DNA from: an uncultured Lachnospiraceae bacterium | GTDB lineage: Bacteria; Bacillota; Clostridia; Lachnospirales; Lachnospiraceae | Direction of reading: 5' to 3' | Assembly (NCBI GenBank): GCA_947175035.1 | Contig: CAMWLG010000035.1 | Coordinates: 1-35,314 of the forward strand | Length of the DNA: 35,314 nt | Shown: in pieces, positions 14,736 through 22,597 of the stretch | Layout of the letters: each line of letters starts with the position of its first letter | How positions within the stretch are numbered: the stretch's first letter is position 1 | Made by a program: the position numbers and the translations under genes | Notes under the pieces: generated by a model | The model's database searches: none | What the model was told of the DNA's origin: nothing | The model's input: only the letters and a program-made list of their open reading frames with translations

Positions 14736-15809
14736 CTATTGATGGCTGTCATAAAATGCCTCCAAAGCGTTCCTGGAAAATTCCAGACACTTCAGCATCT
14801 CTGGCGAAAACATTCCACATTCTCCATTCACGATCATATTGTAGGCAGTTTCTTTGTCATAAGCCTTCTTGTAGACCCGCTCTCCCACCAAGGCGTCATA
14901 GACATCCACCACGGACACAATCTGGGCTGAGAGCGGTATCTCGTCTCCCTCAATCCCATCAGGATAGCCGCCTCCGTCATAGCGTTCATGATGAGATCTG
15001 CAGATATCATAGCATGTTTTAAACAACTCTTCTTCCTGTAAATCGGCAATCAGATTCAGAATTTCACACCCCTTGAGCGTGTGATTCTTCATCACTGCGC
15101 GTTCCTCGTCCGTCAGTCTTCCGGGTTTAAGCAAAATACTGTCCGGAATGGCAATTTTTCCGATATCATGCAGTGCGGAAGCCTGCACAATAATATCTAC
15201 CTTTTTGCGGTTAAGTCCCTTCTCCGGGTACAGATCCATCACCGCCTGAGCCATAATGCGGGTAAAACCTTTCACGCGCTTGACGTGCTCTCCTGTTTCC
15301 ACATCCCGAAACTCTACAAAATTGCTGACAGCATCTAAAAGATTATTGTAGAATACATTCATTTTGCTCTGCTGCGCCAACAACTTCATCTGATATCCCT
15401 GGAGGGTATCCTCCATCTCGTTAGCTCTCTTGTGCATCTCGATAATATTATTGACCTGCATGCGCACGACCTGTGCCACATAAGGCTTGGCTATCACCGC
15501 CGAAGCCCCCAGTGCGTAACTGCTCAATTCCACTTTTGTATCCTTGCGCGCGGTAATCAGCACCACAGGAATCCGCTCCACAATCCTCTTGGCGTTCAGA
15601 ACCTGTAACACCTGAAAACCGTTTAGATTCGGCATCACCAAATCCAACAGCACAACCGCGATATCATTGACATTTTGTCCTAATTTCCAGATTGCTTCTC
15701 TGCCGTCTTTCGCCTGTATAATATCGTACTGGCTCTCAAAAATCTGCTTTAGAAGCTCTCTGCTCATTTCCTCATCATCAACAATCAAAATGGATTTTCT
15801 CTTTTTCAT
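14736..15809 (-). CDS. Response regulator with HD-GYP domain (predicted c-di-GMP phosphodiesterase)
   Basis: The 357-aa protein joins a receiver domain (about 5-120: ILIVDDEE, phosphoacceptor in VVLLDLVMPNLNG, VLITARK, VIAKPY) to a coiled-coil linker (MEDTLQGYQMKLLAQQSK) and an HD-GYP domain (about 165-350). Metal and catalytic motifs are intact: TGEHVKRV, ALHDIGKIAIPDSIL, KNHTLKGCEIL, RSHHERYDGGGYPDG and VVDVYDAL. HD-GYP enzymes hydrolyse cyclic di-GMP, and receiver phosphorylation is expected to regulate activity. It heads an operon with the Hpt gene and lspA. Its transcript has a leader of roughly 108 nt with a strong hairpin (15854-15892). Confidence 0.94.
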   Translation of the reverse strand: MKKRKSILIVDDEEMSRELLKQIFESQYDIIQAKDGREAIWKLGQNVNDIAVVLLDLVMPNLNGFQVLQVLNAKRIVERIPVVLITARKDTKVELSSYALGASAVIAKPYVAQVVRMQVNNIIEMHKRANEMEDTLQGYQMKLLAQQSKMNVFYNNLLDAVSNFVEFRDVETGEHVKRVKGFTRIMAQAVMDLYPEKGLNRKKVDIIVQASALHDIGKIAIPDSILLKPGRLTDEERAVMKNHTLKGCEILNLIADLQEEELFKTCYDICRSHHERYDGGGYPDGIEGDEIPLSAQIVSVVDVYDALVGERVYKKAYDKETAYNMIVNGECGMFSPEMLKCLEFSRNALEAFYDSHQ

Positions 15810-15853
15810 TGATTACCTCTTTTTGATCATGAAATTCCTTTTTCGCAAAGAAA

Positions 15854-15892
15854 GCACTTCCTTAATCATCCACCGCCGGATTAAGCAAGTGC
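15854..15892 (-). promoter_or_regulatory. Leader hairpin of the HD-GYP operon
   Basis: GCACTTCCTTAATC (15854-15867) and GATTAAGCAAGTGC (15879-15892) pair with one mismatch around an 11-nt loop. The hairpin lies in the minus-strand 5' leader between promoter and start codon. Read leftwards it is followed by TTTCTTT, so it could act as a weak attenuator. I do not see the conserved core of a c-di-GMP-I (GEMM) riboswitch. Confidence 0.45.
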
Positions 15893-15923
15893 AGACAAAT
15901 GTTTTATCGCAATTTCATCTATA

Positions 15924-15952
15924 ATTATCCATGATAACTCACTGAATGTCAA
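15924..15952 (-). promoter_or_regulatory. Promoter of the HD-GYP operon
   Basis: Read leftwards: TTGACA (15952-15947), 17 nt and GATAAT (15929-15924), a near-consensus sigma-A promoter. The region 15960-16130 is AT-rich and shows no gene. Confidence 0.8.
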
Positions 15953-16133
15953 CGTTTTTCTCCGTTTACAGAATTTTAGGAATTTTTACATATTTTGCAT
16001 AAATTTTTACTTTTTAAATTTTTTTATGATAAAAACGCAAAATGTAGCAAATACTCCTTTTGTCTCAAACAAGATATTGTAAGTGACTTTACAAAAACTT
16101 ATTTTATATAACCTTTTCAGGCATTCCTTTCTA

Positions 16134-16162
16134 TTGACATCTACCGATATTTTATTTATACT
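16134..16162 (+). promoter_or_regulatory. Promoter of the SHOCT-repeat protein gene
   Basis: TTGACA (16134-16139), 17 nt and TATACT (16157-16162), followed by a leader of about 120 nt before ATG 16288. I see no named riboswitch in that leader. Confidence 0.8.
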
Positions 16163-16287
16163 ATTACAGTAAAGACCTCTTTTGGGATATTACGCCGACA
16201 GGATGGAATCCGTTCTAGCGGTTTATTTTGTGTTATGAATGAACTAGATAGAATAAGATAGAAGAATGAGAAGTGAGGCGAGAGTAT

Positions 16288-17955
16288 ATGGATGTTTTTC
16301 AGTGTGATGTTAATAGAGGTTTTCTGAGGAAAATCGACGGTAATGAGAAGGCTCTGTTCCTCGAGATATCCGATACCGAGATCACTGGCAAAGGAATTAT
16401 TTATCTGGAAAGCAGCCAACGCGAATACACTGGTGATATTGATTATGAAATCAAGTCCATCAAAAAAGTAGAGCGGGCAGTATATGAGGGATTAGACGCA
16501 TTGTACATTCATGTGCGTGTAACCTCTCTTTATGGCGCCCAAAAGATTCAGGTGCGCCTGCCTGGCCTGCGCGACATGTCCAAAGCGCTGGATATATTGG
16601 ATGAGCACATACAAGCCAATGCTCCGGCTCCAAAGTATGTCGCTCCGCCACCAGCTCCGGCTGCTCCAGCAGCTGCAGCACCGGCTCCAACTCCTGCACC
16701 TGCACCTGTTGCACCGGCTCCCGCGCCCGCTGCCCCTGTAACGCCGGCTCCGGCTGCGTTTACACCCAATCCAGCTCCGGCTACATTTACGCCTAATCCA
16801 GCTCCAGCTACATTTACGCCTAATCCAGCTCCGGCGCCGTATGCGTCTACACCTGTGACTCCAGTAGCTCCAGCGACGCCCGTAACACCTGTAGCTCCTA
16901 TGCCTGCTACTGCTCCCGTGACCGCTGCGGCTCCTGCGGCATCGACTCCCGCACCAGTAGCCTCTGTCATTTCTATTGAGGAATACAAGAAGAAGCTGGA
17001 GAAGTTGGAAGCGATTTACCAGACCGGTATGATTACCGAGAAGGAATACAAGAGCAGCAAGGCCGAATATGTGAGTGTATTAAACGGCTTAGACGCGTTT
17101 TTCAACAAAGTAAAAGTAAATATGCAGTACAATGAGGTTGGTTTCCTCTCTGCGACAGAGTTTGAGGATTTCAAGAAATCCACGATTGAAGAGTGTTCTG
17201 ATTTAACTTCCGTGTCAGGCGAGGTTATGAGACAGAATCTGAAAAAACTCTTGATTTTGTACTTGTTCGAGATTCTTACTCAGGAAGAATACGATAAAAT
17301 CTGCTCAGACATTACACAATCCGTGCAGTATGTTTCCAGCGATACCGAGGAGATGACCGTTGAGAAGATTAGCAAATGGCCTATCCTGAAGGATTGTGAG
17401 ATTATCTCCGAGGCACAATACGAGCAGTTTATCAAGCTGGTATCTGACGACACGAAGATTCGTATGAACGAAAGCCTTCCTGTGTTAGAGCACAAACTGA
17501 TGAGGCTGACCACACTCTCCAAGACATTCCTCTTTACACCGATAGAATTTGCAGCTAAGAAGCAGGAGCTTGTGGATGAAATGACCAATCTTGACTTTAG
17601 TTCGGAGGCCAAACTAAAGAATCAGATTGCATGTATTGTCACCCTTAAAAAATGTGAATGGATTAATGATTCAGAATTCCAGACCAAGAAGAATGATATT
17701 ATCCAGAATGTCAGCACCAATGACGATATTGTGGCAAGACTGCAGATGTTCCGTATGCTGACCGATATGGCTTTCTTGACGGAAGCCGAGTATCAAGGCT
17801 TTGAAAAGGCAGTCATAGACGATATCTTCCAGCCCTACAGTGATATCAGCGAGCTTCAAAAGAAGGCTCAGAACCTGATGAAGCTGAAAGACGCATCGAT
17901 CATCTCTGAGGAAGATTTCAATGGCTACAAGAAAAGGCTGCTCTCCCTCTCCTGA
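16288..17955 (+). CDS. PH-like domain, Pro/Ala-rich linker and tandem SHOCT-like repeats
   Basis: The 555-aa protein has three parts. Residues 1-111 form a beta-rich PH-like domain (GKGIIYLE, DIDYEIKSIKKVERAVYEG). Residues about 112-227 are an almost pure Pro/Ala/Thr linker with three 9-residue TFTPNPAPA-type repeats. Residues 228-555 hold a run of SHOCT-like units: the first, KKKLEKLEAIYQTGMITEKEYK, is a good SHOCT motif, and about six diverged copies follow (ILTQEEYDKI, IISEAQYEQF, LFTPIEFAAK, WINDSEFQTK, FLTEAEYQGF, IISEEDFNGY). SHOCT modules are short helical hairpins thought to mediate oligomerisation. There is no signal peptide or membrane helix, so it is probably a cytoplasmic scaffold. 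It is monocistronic with its own promoter and terminator. The function is unknown. Confidence 0.8.
   Translation: MDVFQCDVNRGFLRKIDGNEKALFLEISDTEITGKGIIYLESSQREYTGDIDYEIKSIKKVERAVYEGLDALYIHVRVTSLYGAQKIQVRLPGLRDMSKALDILDEHIQANAPAPKYVAPPPAPAAPAAAAPAPTPAPAPVAPAPAPAAPVTPAPAAFTPNPAPATFTPNPAPATFTPNPAPAPYASTPVTPVAPATPVTPVAPMPATAPVTAAAPAASTPAPVASVISIEEYKKKLEKLEAIYQTGMITEKEYKSSKAEYVSVLNGLDAFFNKVKVNMQYNEVGFLSATEFEDFKKSTIEECSDLTSVSGEVMRQNLKKLLILYLFEILTQEEYDKICSDITQSVQYVSSDTEEMTVEKISKWPILKDCEIISEAQYEQFIKLVSDDTKIRMNESLPVLEHKLMRLTTLSKTFLFTPIEFAAKKQELVDEMTNLDFSSEAKLKNQIACIVTLKKCEWINDSEFQTKKNDIIQNVSTNDDIVARLQMFRMLTDMAFLTEAEYQGFEKAVIDDIFQPYSDISELQKKAQNLMKLKDASIISEEDFNGYKKRLLSLS
16753..16833 (+). repeat. Three tandem 27-bp repeats in the linker
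   Basis: Units 16753-16779, 16780-16806 and 16807-16833 encode nine residues each (A-A/T-F-T-P-N-P-A-P). Units two and three differ only at the last base. Copy number is likely to vary between strains. Confidence 0.85.
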
Positions 17956-17985
17956 TGATTACGGAATGAAATATGTGAGTATGTT

Positions 17986-18017
17986 AAAAGGCAGAACCGA
18001 TTTGGGTCTGCCTTTTT
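17986..18017 (+). terminator. Rho-independent terminator of the SHOCT-repeat gene
   Basis: AAAAGGCAGA (17986-17995) pairs with TCTGCCTTTT (18007-18016), followed by T. The stem is about 30 nt after the stop codon; the A/T flanks make it potentially bidirectional. Confidence 0.85.
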
Positions 18018-18024
18018 ATGCGCA

Positions 18025-18098
18025 GAGCCGCATATGGTATTTAGCTGCTTTGCAGCATGCGGCTCGCGCAGCGAGTAGGGAAAAACCTTCCCTACTCG
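18025..18098. repeat. Pair of GC-rich palindromes, possible dispersed intergenic repeat
   Basis: First palindrome: GAGCCGCAT (18025-18033) with ATGCGGCTC (18057-18065), containing an inner GCTGC/GCAGC stem (18044-18056). Second: CGAGTAGGGAA (18072-18082) with TTCCCTACTCG (18088-18098), an exact 11-bp stem. They lie between convergent genes, beyond the terminator. The compact double-hairpin form resembles REP-like intergenic elements. Confidence 0.55.
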
Positions 18099-18115
18099 AT
18101 TGCATTGATTTGTGA

Positions 18116-18553
18116 TTAAGACATGAGCTGCGCAACCACCTGATTGATCACCTTTCCGTCCGCCTTGCCCTTGAGCTCTGCCATCACAGCTTTCATGACC
18201 TTCCCTTTGTCCCCTGCGGCCAGCAATTCCGCGAATTTTTCCTGCAGGATACTCTTCACCTCATCCTCGGACAAAAGCTTTGGTGCGAACTCATTCATGA
18301 TCTCCAAGCGTTTTTGATACTCCTCCCTGAGCTCTGTCCTGTCAGCCGGACAGGTGTCAATCTGTTCTTTCACAGTCTTAATCTCCTTCAAGATGGCCTG
18401 GTTTGCCATGTCATCCGGCACATTCTCCCGACATCCCGCATCAATTCCCGCCTTCTTCACCGCCGACACCAATGAAGCGATGGTTTCCTTCTTGAACTTA
18501 TCCTTTGCCTTCATCGCCGCCACCATAGCGTCCTGCAATTCCTTCTGTTTCAT
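18116..18553 (-). CDS. yqeY: YqeY/GatB-related domain protein
   Basis: The protein (145 aa) matches YqeY family length and motifs: an N-terminal helical part (MKQKELQDAMVAAMKAKDKF, ETIASLVSAVKKA), a central Q-rich helix (ILKEIKTVKEQI) and a C-terminal GatB-tail-like domain (KVMKAVMAELKGKADGKVINQVVAQLMS). The tail domain is related to the tRNA-interacting C-terminus of GatB amidotransferase, so a tRNA-related role is usually suggested, though the real function is uncertain. An AAAGGAGG site precedes the ATG. It lies 38 nt downstream of the ABC-class ATPase gene on the same strand, and could be co-transcribed with it. Confidence 0.92.
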   Translation of the reverse strand: MKQKELQDAMVAAMKAKDKFKKETIASLVSAVKKAGIDAGCRENVPDDMANQAILKEIKTVKEQIDTCPADRTELREEYQKRLEIMNEFAPKLLSEDEVKSILQEKFAELLAAGDKGKVMKAVMAELKGKADGKVINQVVAQLMS

Positions 18554-18591
18554 CTGTCAAATCCTCCTTTAACAAAAATGGTTATATTTAA

Positions 18592-20289
18592 CTAAAATTT
18601 CAGCCCCCGGTATCTTGACACACAGGCCATGATCTCCTGCCGTCTCGGTCTTGCCAGGGATGCTGCCACATCCCTCCCGGCAAAGAGCGCCTCCAATCCC
18701 TTCTCATCCAATTCCTTCTCCAATAGATCTACAGCCTGAGCCAACGAACGCTTGCCGTCCAAGCCCCTGGTCAAAAGCTCCTTCAGCAAATATCCCAGTG
18801 CTCTCGTCTGCTCCTCGTCCCGAAGCTGTTCCAATCCCCGAAGCACCACGGTATTCTTCGCCACAGCCACCTCGTCCTTGCCAAAGGTCTTGATTTTCAA
18901 GCGATCCTCCTTCAAAAGCTGCCTGTCTGTCTGGGGTGTCCTCTTGTCCAGATATTCCGGGAACGCGCTGCGGGACGTCTCAAACACGGCGAACTCCGCT
19001 GCCGCCTTTTTCGCTGTCTCCGTGATATCCACCGGCACATACTCTTTCATTTGAATCACGGTATCTGCCACATGGAAATAAGAGCCACTGCTGCCTGCCA
19101 CCAGAATGGTGGAAATCCCCATGGTATCATACAGACTGTTCACCCGCTCGATAAAGGGCGTGATGGGCTCCTCCCCCGGGCTTACCACCTGCTGCATCAG
19201 CCTGTCTCGAATCATGAAATTCGTAGCAGAAGTGTCCTCGTCTATCAGCAACAGCTTACTCCCGCTCTCAATCGCCTCCATCAGCCCTGCGGCCTGGGAG
19301 GTACTCCCACTGGCATCCTCCGTGGAAAAATGCGTGGTATCCTTGCCGTTGGGCAAATGATTGATAAAAGGCGAGATATCCACATTGGCAATGCTTCTGC
19401 CGTCCTCCGCACGTAGCTTCACCGCTCCCGCGTCCGTGATGACAAGCTCCCTGCCATCTCCCTTGATATGGTTGTAGACGCCATCCTGAATCGCCTGCAG
19501 TACCGTGGACTTACCGTGATAACCGCCGCCCACGAGCAGAGTGATTCCCTTGCGAATCCCCATACCGCTCACCGCCCCCCTGTGAGGCAGCTGTATCGTA
19601 ACGCGCAGAGAATCCGGCGATTTAAACGCAACCGCCTCCTTCAAGGGCTTGTCCGAAACACCGCTCTGTCTGGGCAGCACCGACCCGTCCGCCAGGAAAG
19701 CGCACAACCCAAGCCCCGGAAGTTCCTTTCTGACAGCCTCCTGATCCTCGCACAGCTCTATCGCCTCCTGCAATGCCTTCTTGTCTATCCGCGCGTAATA
19801 AAGTGTCTTATGCACGCAATCCGGCAGGATACGGAACAATATTTTGGCAAGCTCCCCAGCGTTCACGGAGCGTCCGTTCGCCGGAAAACCAATCTCAAAC
19901 CGCACAGTCACGCCCTTCTCATCCACCCGGCAGGCTGTCCTCTCCAGCACCTCCTGCCCGCAATGGGACACCGCCAGCAGCCCGCTTTTTCCAGATCCCT
20001 TCGCTTGGAAACTCCCCGCGCGGATTGCCGCGCCAAACAGCCTGGTCAGATGATCCTGCAAGGTAATCCTTTGTACTTTCCCTTGATAATATTCCTTAGG
20101 GAACCCCGCCTTCACCATAGGCACCTGCACGGATACGCGGGAGGGCGCCGCAAAAGGATCTCCCTGCACATGGTCAATGGAAAAAATGTAATCCCCAAAA
20201 TCATAGACCCCCTTCAAATCCTTGTAGGCAGGATACCCCCTGTGGTCTATGGATTTTAACTGCCTGTCTAATTCGCTTGAACTCTTCAT
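18592..20289 (-). CDS. Predicted ATPase of the ABC class (COG3044, ABC_ATPase domain)
   Basis: A 565-aa soluble protein with an unusual ABC-type nucleotide site. The Walker A is LLVGGGYHGKSTVLQAIQDG (about 240-260), and signature and Walker B elements appear as EDASGSTSQAAGLMEAIESGSKLLLIDEDTSATNFMIRD, with the switch region LVAGSSGSYFHVADTVIQM. The N-terminal 200 residues (beginning SSELDRQLKSIDHRGYPAYK) are specific to this family. No permease or second ATPase is present, so it is not a transporter. The family has no established function that I can name; association with RNA or other nucleic acids is sometimes proposed. Length is typical. It is divergent from the AIM24 gene. Confidence 0.9.
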   Translation of the reverse strand: MKSSSELDRQLKSIDHRGYPAYKDLKGVYDFGDYIFSIDHVQGDPFAAPSRVSVQVPMVKAGFPKEYYQGKVQRITLQDHLTRLFGAAIRAGSFQAKGSGKSGLLAVSHCGQEVLERTACRVDEKGVTVRFEIGFPANGRSVNAGELAKILFRILPDCVHKTLYYARIDKKALQEAIELCEDQEAVRKELPGLGLCAFLADGSVLPRQSGVSDKPLKEAVAFKSPDSLRVTIQLPHRGAVSGMGIRKGITLLVGGGYHGKSTVLQAIQDGVYNHIKGDGRELVITDAGAVKLRAEDGRSIANVDISPFINHLPNGKDTTHFSTEDASGSTSQAAGLMEAIESGSKLLLIDEDTSATNFMIRDRLMQQVVSPGEEPITPFIERVNSLYDTMGISTILVAGSSGSYFHVADTVIQMKEYVPVDITETAKKAAAEFAVFETSRSAFPEYLDKRTPQTDRQLLKEDRLKIKTFGKDEVAVAKNTVVLRGLEQLRDEEQTRALGYLLKELLTRGLDGKRSLAQAVDLLEKELDEKGLEALFAGRDVAASLARPRRQEIMACVSRYRGLKF

Positions 20290-20388
20290 ATATTGCTATG
20301 TTCTCCTCTTTCTATATAATTCCTATCTTTCCATTATACACAGTAGTCCCGTAAAAAACAAGAAATTATGACATGCCCCACGGCAGTC

Positions 20389-20415
20389 TTTACAAATCTG
20401 GGTTTTTCATATACT
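20389..20415 (+). promoter_or_regulatory. Possible promoter of the AIM24-family gene
   Basis: TTTACA (20389-20394), 15 nt and TATACT (20410-20415). The spacing is short, so this is tentative. An ideal GAAGGAGG site lies at 20441-20448. Confidence 0.4.
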
Positions 20416-20456
20416 ATAAAAATCATAGATACAATCACACGAAGGAGGATTTGGTC

Positions 20457-21134
20457 ATGAATTATACGATTGAAGGAGAACCCATGCCGGTGCTCATTTG
20501 TAATCTGGAAGACGGAGAGATGATGATCACCGAGGGTGGCGCCATGTCATGGATGACCCCCAATATGAAAATGGAGACAACAGGCGGCGGAATCGGCAAG
20601 ATGCTGGGACGCGCGTTTTCCGGTGAAAGCTTGTTTCTAAACCACTACACCGCACAGGGCGGCGCGGGAATGATTGCCTTTGCATCCAGCTTCCCTGGAT
20701 CTATCCGCGCTTTCAATGTAGGCCCCGGACAGGATATCATTGCCCAGAAATCCGCATTTCTGGCATCAACTTCCCACGTACAGCTCTCCACATTTTTCCA
20801 AAAGCGTTTTGGCAGCGGTTTGTTCGGCGGAGAAGGCTTTATCATGCAGAAATTTACCGGAGAAGGACTGGTGTTCCTGGAGTTTGACGGCTATATCAAA
20901 GAATATGAGCTGGGCGCAGGCCAGCAGATGATAATCGATACCGGTTATCTGGCAGCAATGAGCGGTAGTTGCTCCATCGACATTCAGACTGTTCCCGGCG
21001 TAAAGAATATGCTGTTGGGCGGCGAGGGACTCTTCAACACAGTCCTCACAGGTCCCGGCAAAATCTGGCTCCAGAGTATGCCCGCGGCGCAATTGGCCAG
21101 CGTTATTCGCCCTTACATTCCCACAGGGAATTAA
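20457..21134 (+). CDS. AIM24/TIGR00266 family protein
   Basis: The 225-aa protein is built of beta strands with many Gly residues, typical of the AIM24 (TIGR00266) double-psi-like fold. Recognisable pieces are LICNLEDGEMMITEGGAMSWM at the start, GESLFLNHYTAQGGAGMIAFASSFPG in the middle, then FIMQKFTGEGLVFLEFDGYIKEYEL and GGEGLFNTVLTGPGKIWLQSMP near the end. Family members occur from bacteria to mitochondria; their biochemical role in bacteria is not settled. The start at 20457 is supported by GAAGGAGG. It is monocistronic, with a strong terminator (21171-21201) between it and the convergent small gene. Confidence 0.92.
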   Translation: MNYTIEGEPMPVLICNLEDGEMMITEGGAMSWMTPNMKMETTGGGIGKMLGRAFSGESLFLNHYTAQGGAGMIAFASSFPGSIRAFNVGPGQDIIAQKSAFLASTSHVQLSTFFQKRFGSGLFGGEGFIMQKFTGEGLVFLEFDGYIKEYELGAGQQMIIDTGYLAAMSGSCSIDIQTVPGVKNMLLGGEGLFNTVLTGPGKIWLQSMPAAQLASVIRPYIPTGN

Positions 21135-21170
21135 TAAAGGAACATATGCATCGGCGTGCGCATAAAGACA

Positions 21171-21201
21171 GGAGCAGGCAGGGACATCCCCTGTCTGCTC
21201 C
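21171..21201. terminator. Bidirectional terminator-type hairpin
   Basis: GGAGCAGGCAGGG (21171-21183) pairs with CCCTGTCTGCTCC (21189-21201) with one G-T mismatch and a 5-nt loop. It fills the gap between convergent genes; U-runs are weak on both sides. Confidence 0.75.
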
Positions 21202-21426
21202 CTAATATTCCTTGTCTATACTCTCAACGCCATACATCTCCTTGAAGATCTCCAAATCCTCCGCACTCCGTATCAGCATCACATCCTCAAATTTCCCTGT
21301 GCGAATATCCTTAAATCCCGCCACTTGTTCTCCGTTGCAGATACTGCACTTAAGGACAGGACGCTGCGTTTCCTTATCATAGGTTTTCTTGTTATGGTTT
21401 TTCCCGACAGCTTTCTTGCGAAACAT
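21202..21426 (-). CDS. Small conserved protein with a CxxC motif (74 aa)
   Basis: The product carries a basic N-terminus (MFRKKAVGKNHNKKTYDK) followed by VLKCSICNGEQVAGFKDI and an acidic C-terminal helix (SAEDLEIFKEMYGVE). I recall very similar small proteins in many Lachnospiraceae, sometimes mislabelled aspartate dehydrogenase; nothing here supports that enzyme. The single CxxC could bind metal as a dimer or be redox active. No signal peptide is visible. A GAAAGGAA site is somewhat far from the ATG. It lies 71 nt after the 218-aa gene on the same strand. Existence as a gene is likely; function is unknown. Confidence 0.75.
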   Translation of the reverse strand: MFRKKAVGKNHNKKTYDKETQRPVLKCSICNGEQVAGFKDIRTGKFEDVMLIRSAEDLEIFKEMYGVESIDKEY

Positions 21427-21497
21427 CTCGATTGTCTATTTCCTTTCTGTCAAATCCGGATTTAGGTATTGCAAAACTCTTTTTGTCTCTGACATAG

Positions 21498-22154
21498 TCA
21501 ATCCTCTATGGAATCCCCATCTCTCCACGCAATGCTCTGACGCAGTCTCTCCGCCTCGGCATTTAAGAAGCTCGCCGCGTTTTGCGGCAGCTTGATGGGC
21601 TCTATCATATCTTTAATATAATTGCATACATAAATGATTTTGCCACAGTTCAAAAAGACCCAGTCGAATCGCCTTCCCCTGCCCGCCTGGGTCTGGCGCA
21701 TAAATTCAAAAAGCTGGCCCGCGTCAATATCCGCTTCCTCCCCTGGGTGCAGGAACAGGTACAATCCATTATAACGCTTATGAAGATAATTGGTATTGAG
21801 TTTCTCCAGCTTGCGCTCGAACCGATACTTCGCTTTTGATATGTAATCCTGATGCAGATTGGAGTCCGGCAGCACCGCCCAAAACCTGCCATTGTAAAAG
21901 TGCAGCCGTTCTCCATAGCGCTCCACGGCCGACTCCGGCAGTGCCTCCCGACGGCATCCCAGATAATGCTCGATAAAGCTCTCCGTCTGTCCATCGTCAG
22001 GCAAAAGCGCCTGACTAACCTCCAATCCCAAATCCATGGTCTCGTTAATCCAGTCAGGCGACTCGCTCTTCACAAATCTCGGCTGATACTCGCTCCAAAG
22101 ATATTTTAACGAGATTACCGCGTATATTTCATTTAAGAGTTTTTCATAAGCCAT
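21498..22154 (-). CDS. Hypothetical protein, 218 aa
   Basis: I do not recognise a family. The protein is soluble and mixed alpha/beta, with aromatic-rich segments (ISLKYLWSEYQPRFV, HFYNGRFWAVLPDSN, KRYNGLYLFLHPGEEADI) and a late hydrophobic strand pair (FDWVFLNCGKIIYVCNYI). Its ATG lies inside the last codons of the preceding gene (22-nt overlap), with AAGGAG five nt upstream, so the two are translated as a coupled pair and probably act together. No catalytic motif stands out. Confidence 0.7.
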   Translation of the reverse strand: MAYEKLLNEIYAVISLKYLWSEYQPRFVKSESPDWINETMDLGLEVSQALLPDDGQTESFIEHYLGCRREALPESAVERYGERLHFYNGRFWAVLPDSNLHQDYISKAKYRFERKLEKLNTNYLHKRYNGLYLFLHPGEEADIDAGQLFEFMRQTQAGRGRRFDWVFLNCGKIIYVCNYIKDMIEPIKLPQNAASFLNAEAERLRQSIAWRDGDSIED

Positions 22155-22582
22155 AGCTGCTCCTTCAGATATTCGTACCTCTGCCGCTTCTCCTCCTTGC
22201 CGAAATGCATGGCAGACTCACGCTCCTGCAACTCATTTCCCTCATAGTTCAGTGTCCTTGCCCGCTCGCCGAACTGCTCACTGGTCAGATCAAAAGTATA
22301 GCCGTCAATCACATTATAGCAGTGAACGCCGCCGTTGTCAGTGGGCATGGCATACACCTCTCCTCCGAAAATATCCTGTGCCAAAAACGCCGTGATGGAA
22401 CACTGTCCCAGCGTCCTGTTCTCCTCCGACCATTCCAAGCGCATCCTAGGCGCACAGGTATCCGCACACCAGATGGACGAGAGTGCGTCATACAGATCAA
22501 GGGGAGTTTGAATATTTTTATAAATAGAATTCTTTACCTTCACATTGCCGGCTGTCTGAGCACCGTAAAAATTGTAGGGCAT
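22133..22582 (-). CDS. YunG-like conserved protein, 149 aa
   Basis: The central part resembles YunG-type small proteins: DTCAPRM, then LGQCSITAFLAQDIFGGEVYA, then HCYNVIDGYTFDLTSEQFG. Cysteine in GQCSITA, His in VHCYN and Asp in the FDLTSEQF strand lie in the order of a papain-like C-H-D triad, but family members are not characterised and I cannot claim activity. A GGAGG site precedes the start by 7 nt. It overlaps the next gene by 22 nt and follows the DUF4143 ATPase gene by 15 nt, so all three may form one transcript. Confidence 0.7.
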   Translation of the reverse strand: MPYNFYGAQTAGNVKVKNSIYKNIQTPLDLYDALSSIWCADTCAPRMRLEWSEENRTLGQCSITAFLAQDIFGGEVYAMPTDNGGVHCYNVIDGYTFDLTSEQFGERARTLNYEGNELQERESAMHFGKEEKRQRYEYLKEQLWLMKNS

Positions 22583-22597
22583 GGGAGAACCTCCTTG

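Noticed and set aside
15810..15952. c-di-GMP (GEMM) riboswitch in the HD-GYP leader
   Set aside because: The leader is short and I could not find the conserved GEMM core sequences; only a simple hairpin is visible.
19468..20259. 263-codon plus-strand frame opposite the ABC-class ATPase gene
   Set aside because: Shadow of the real gene, which has Walker motifs; no start signal.
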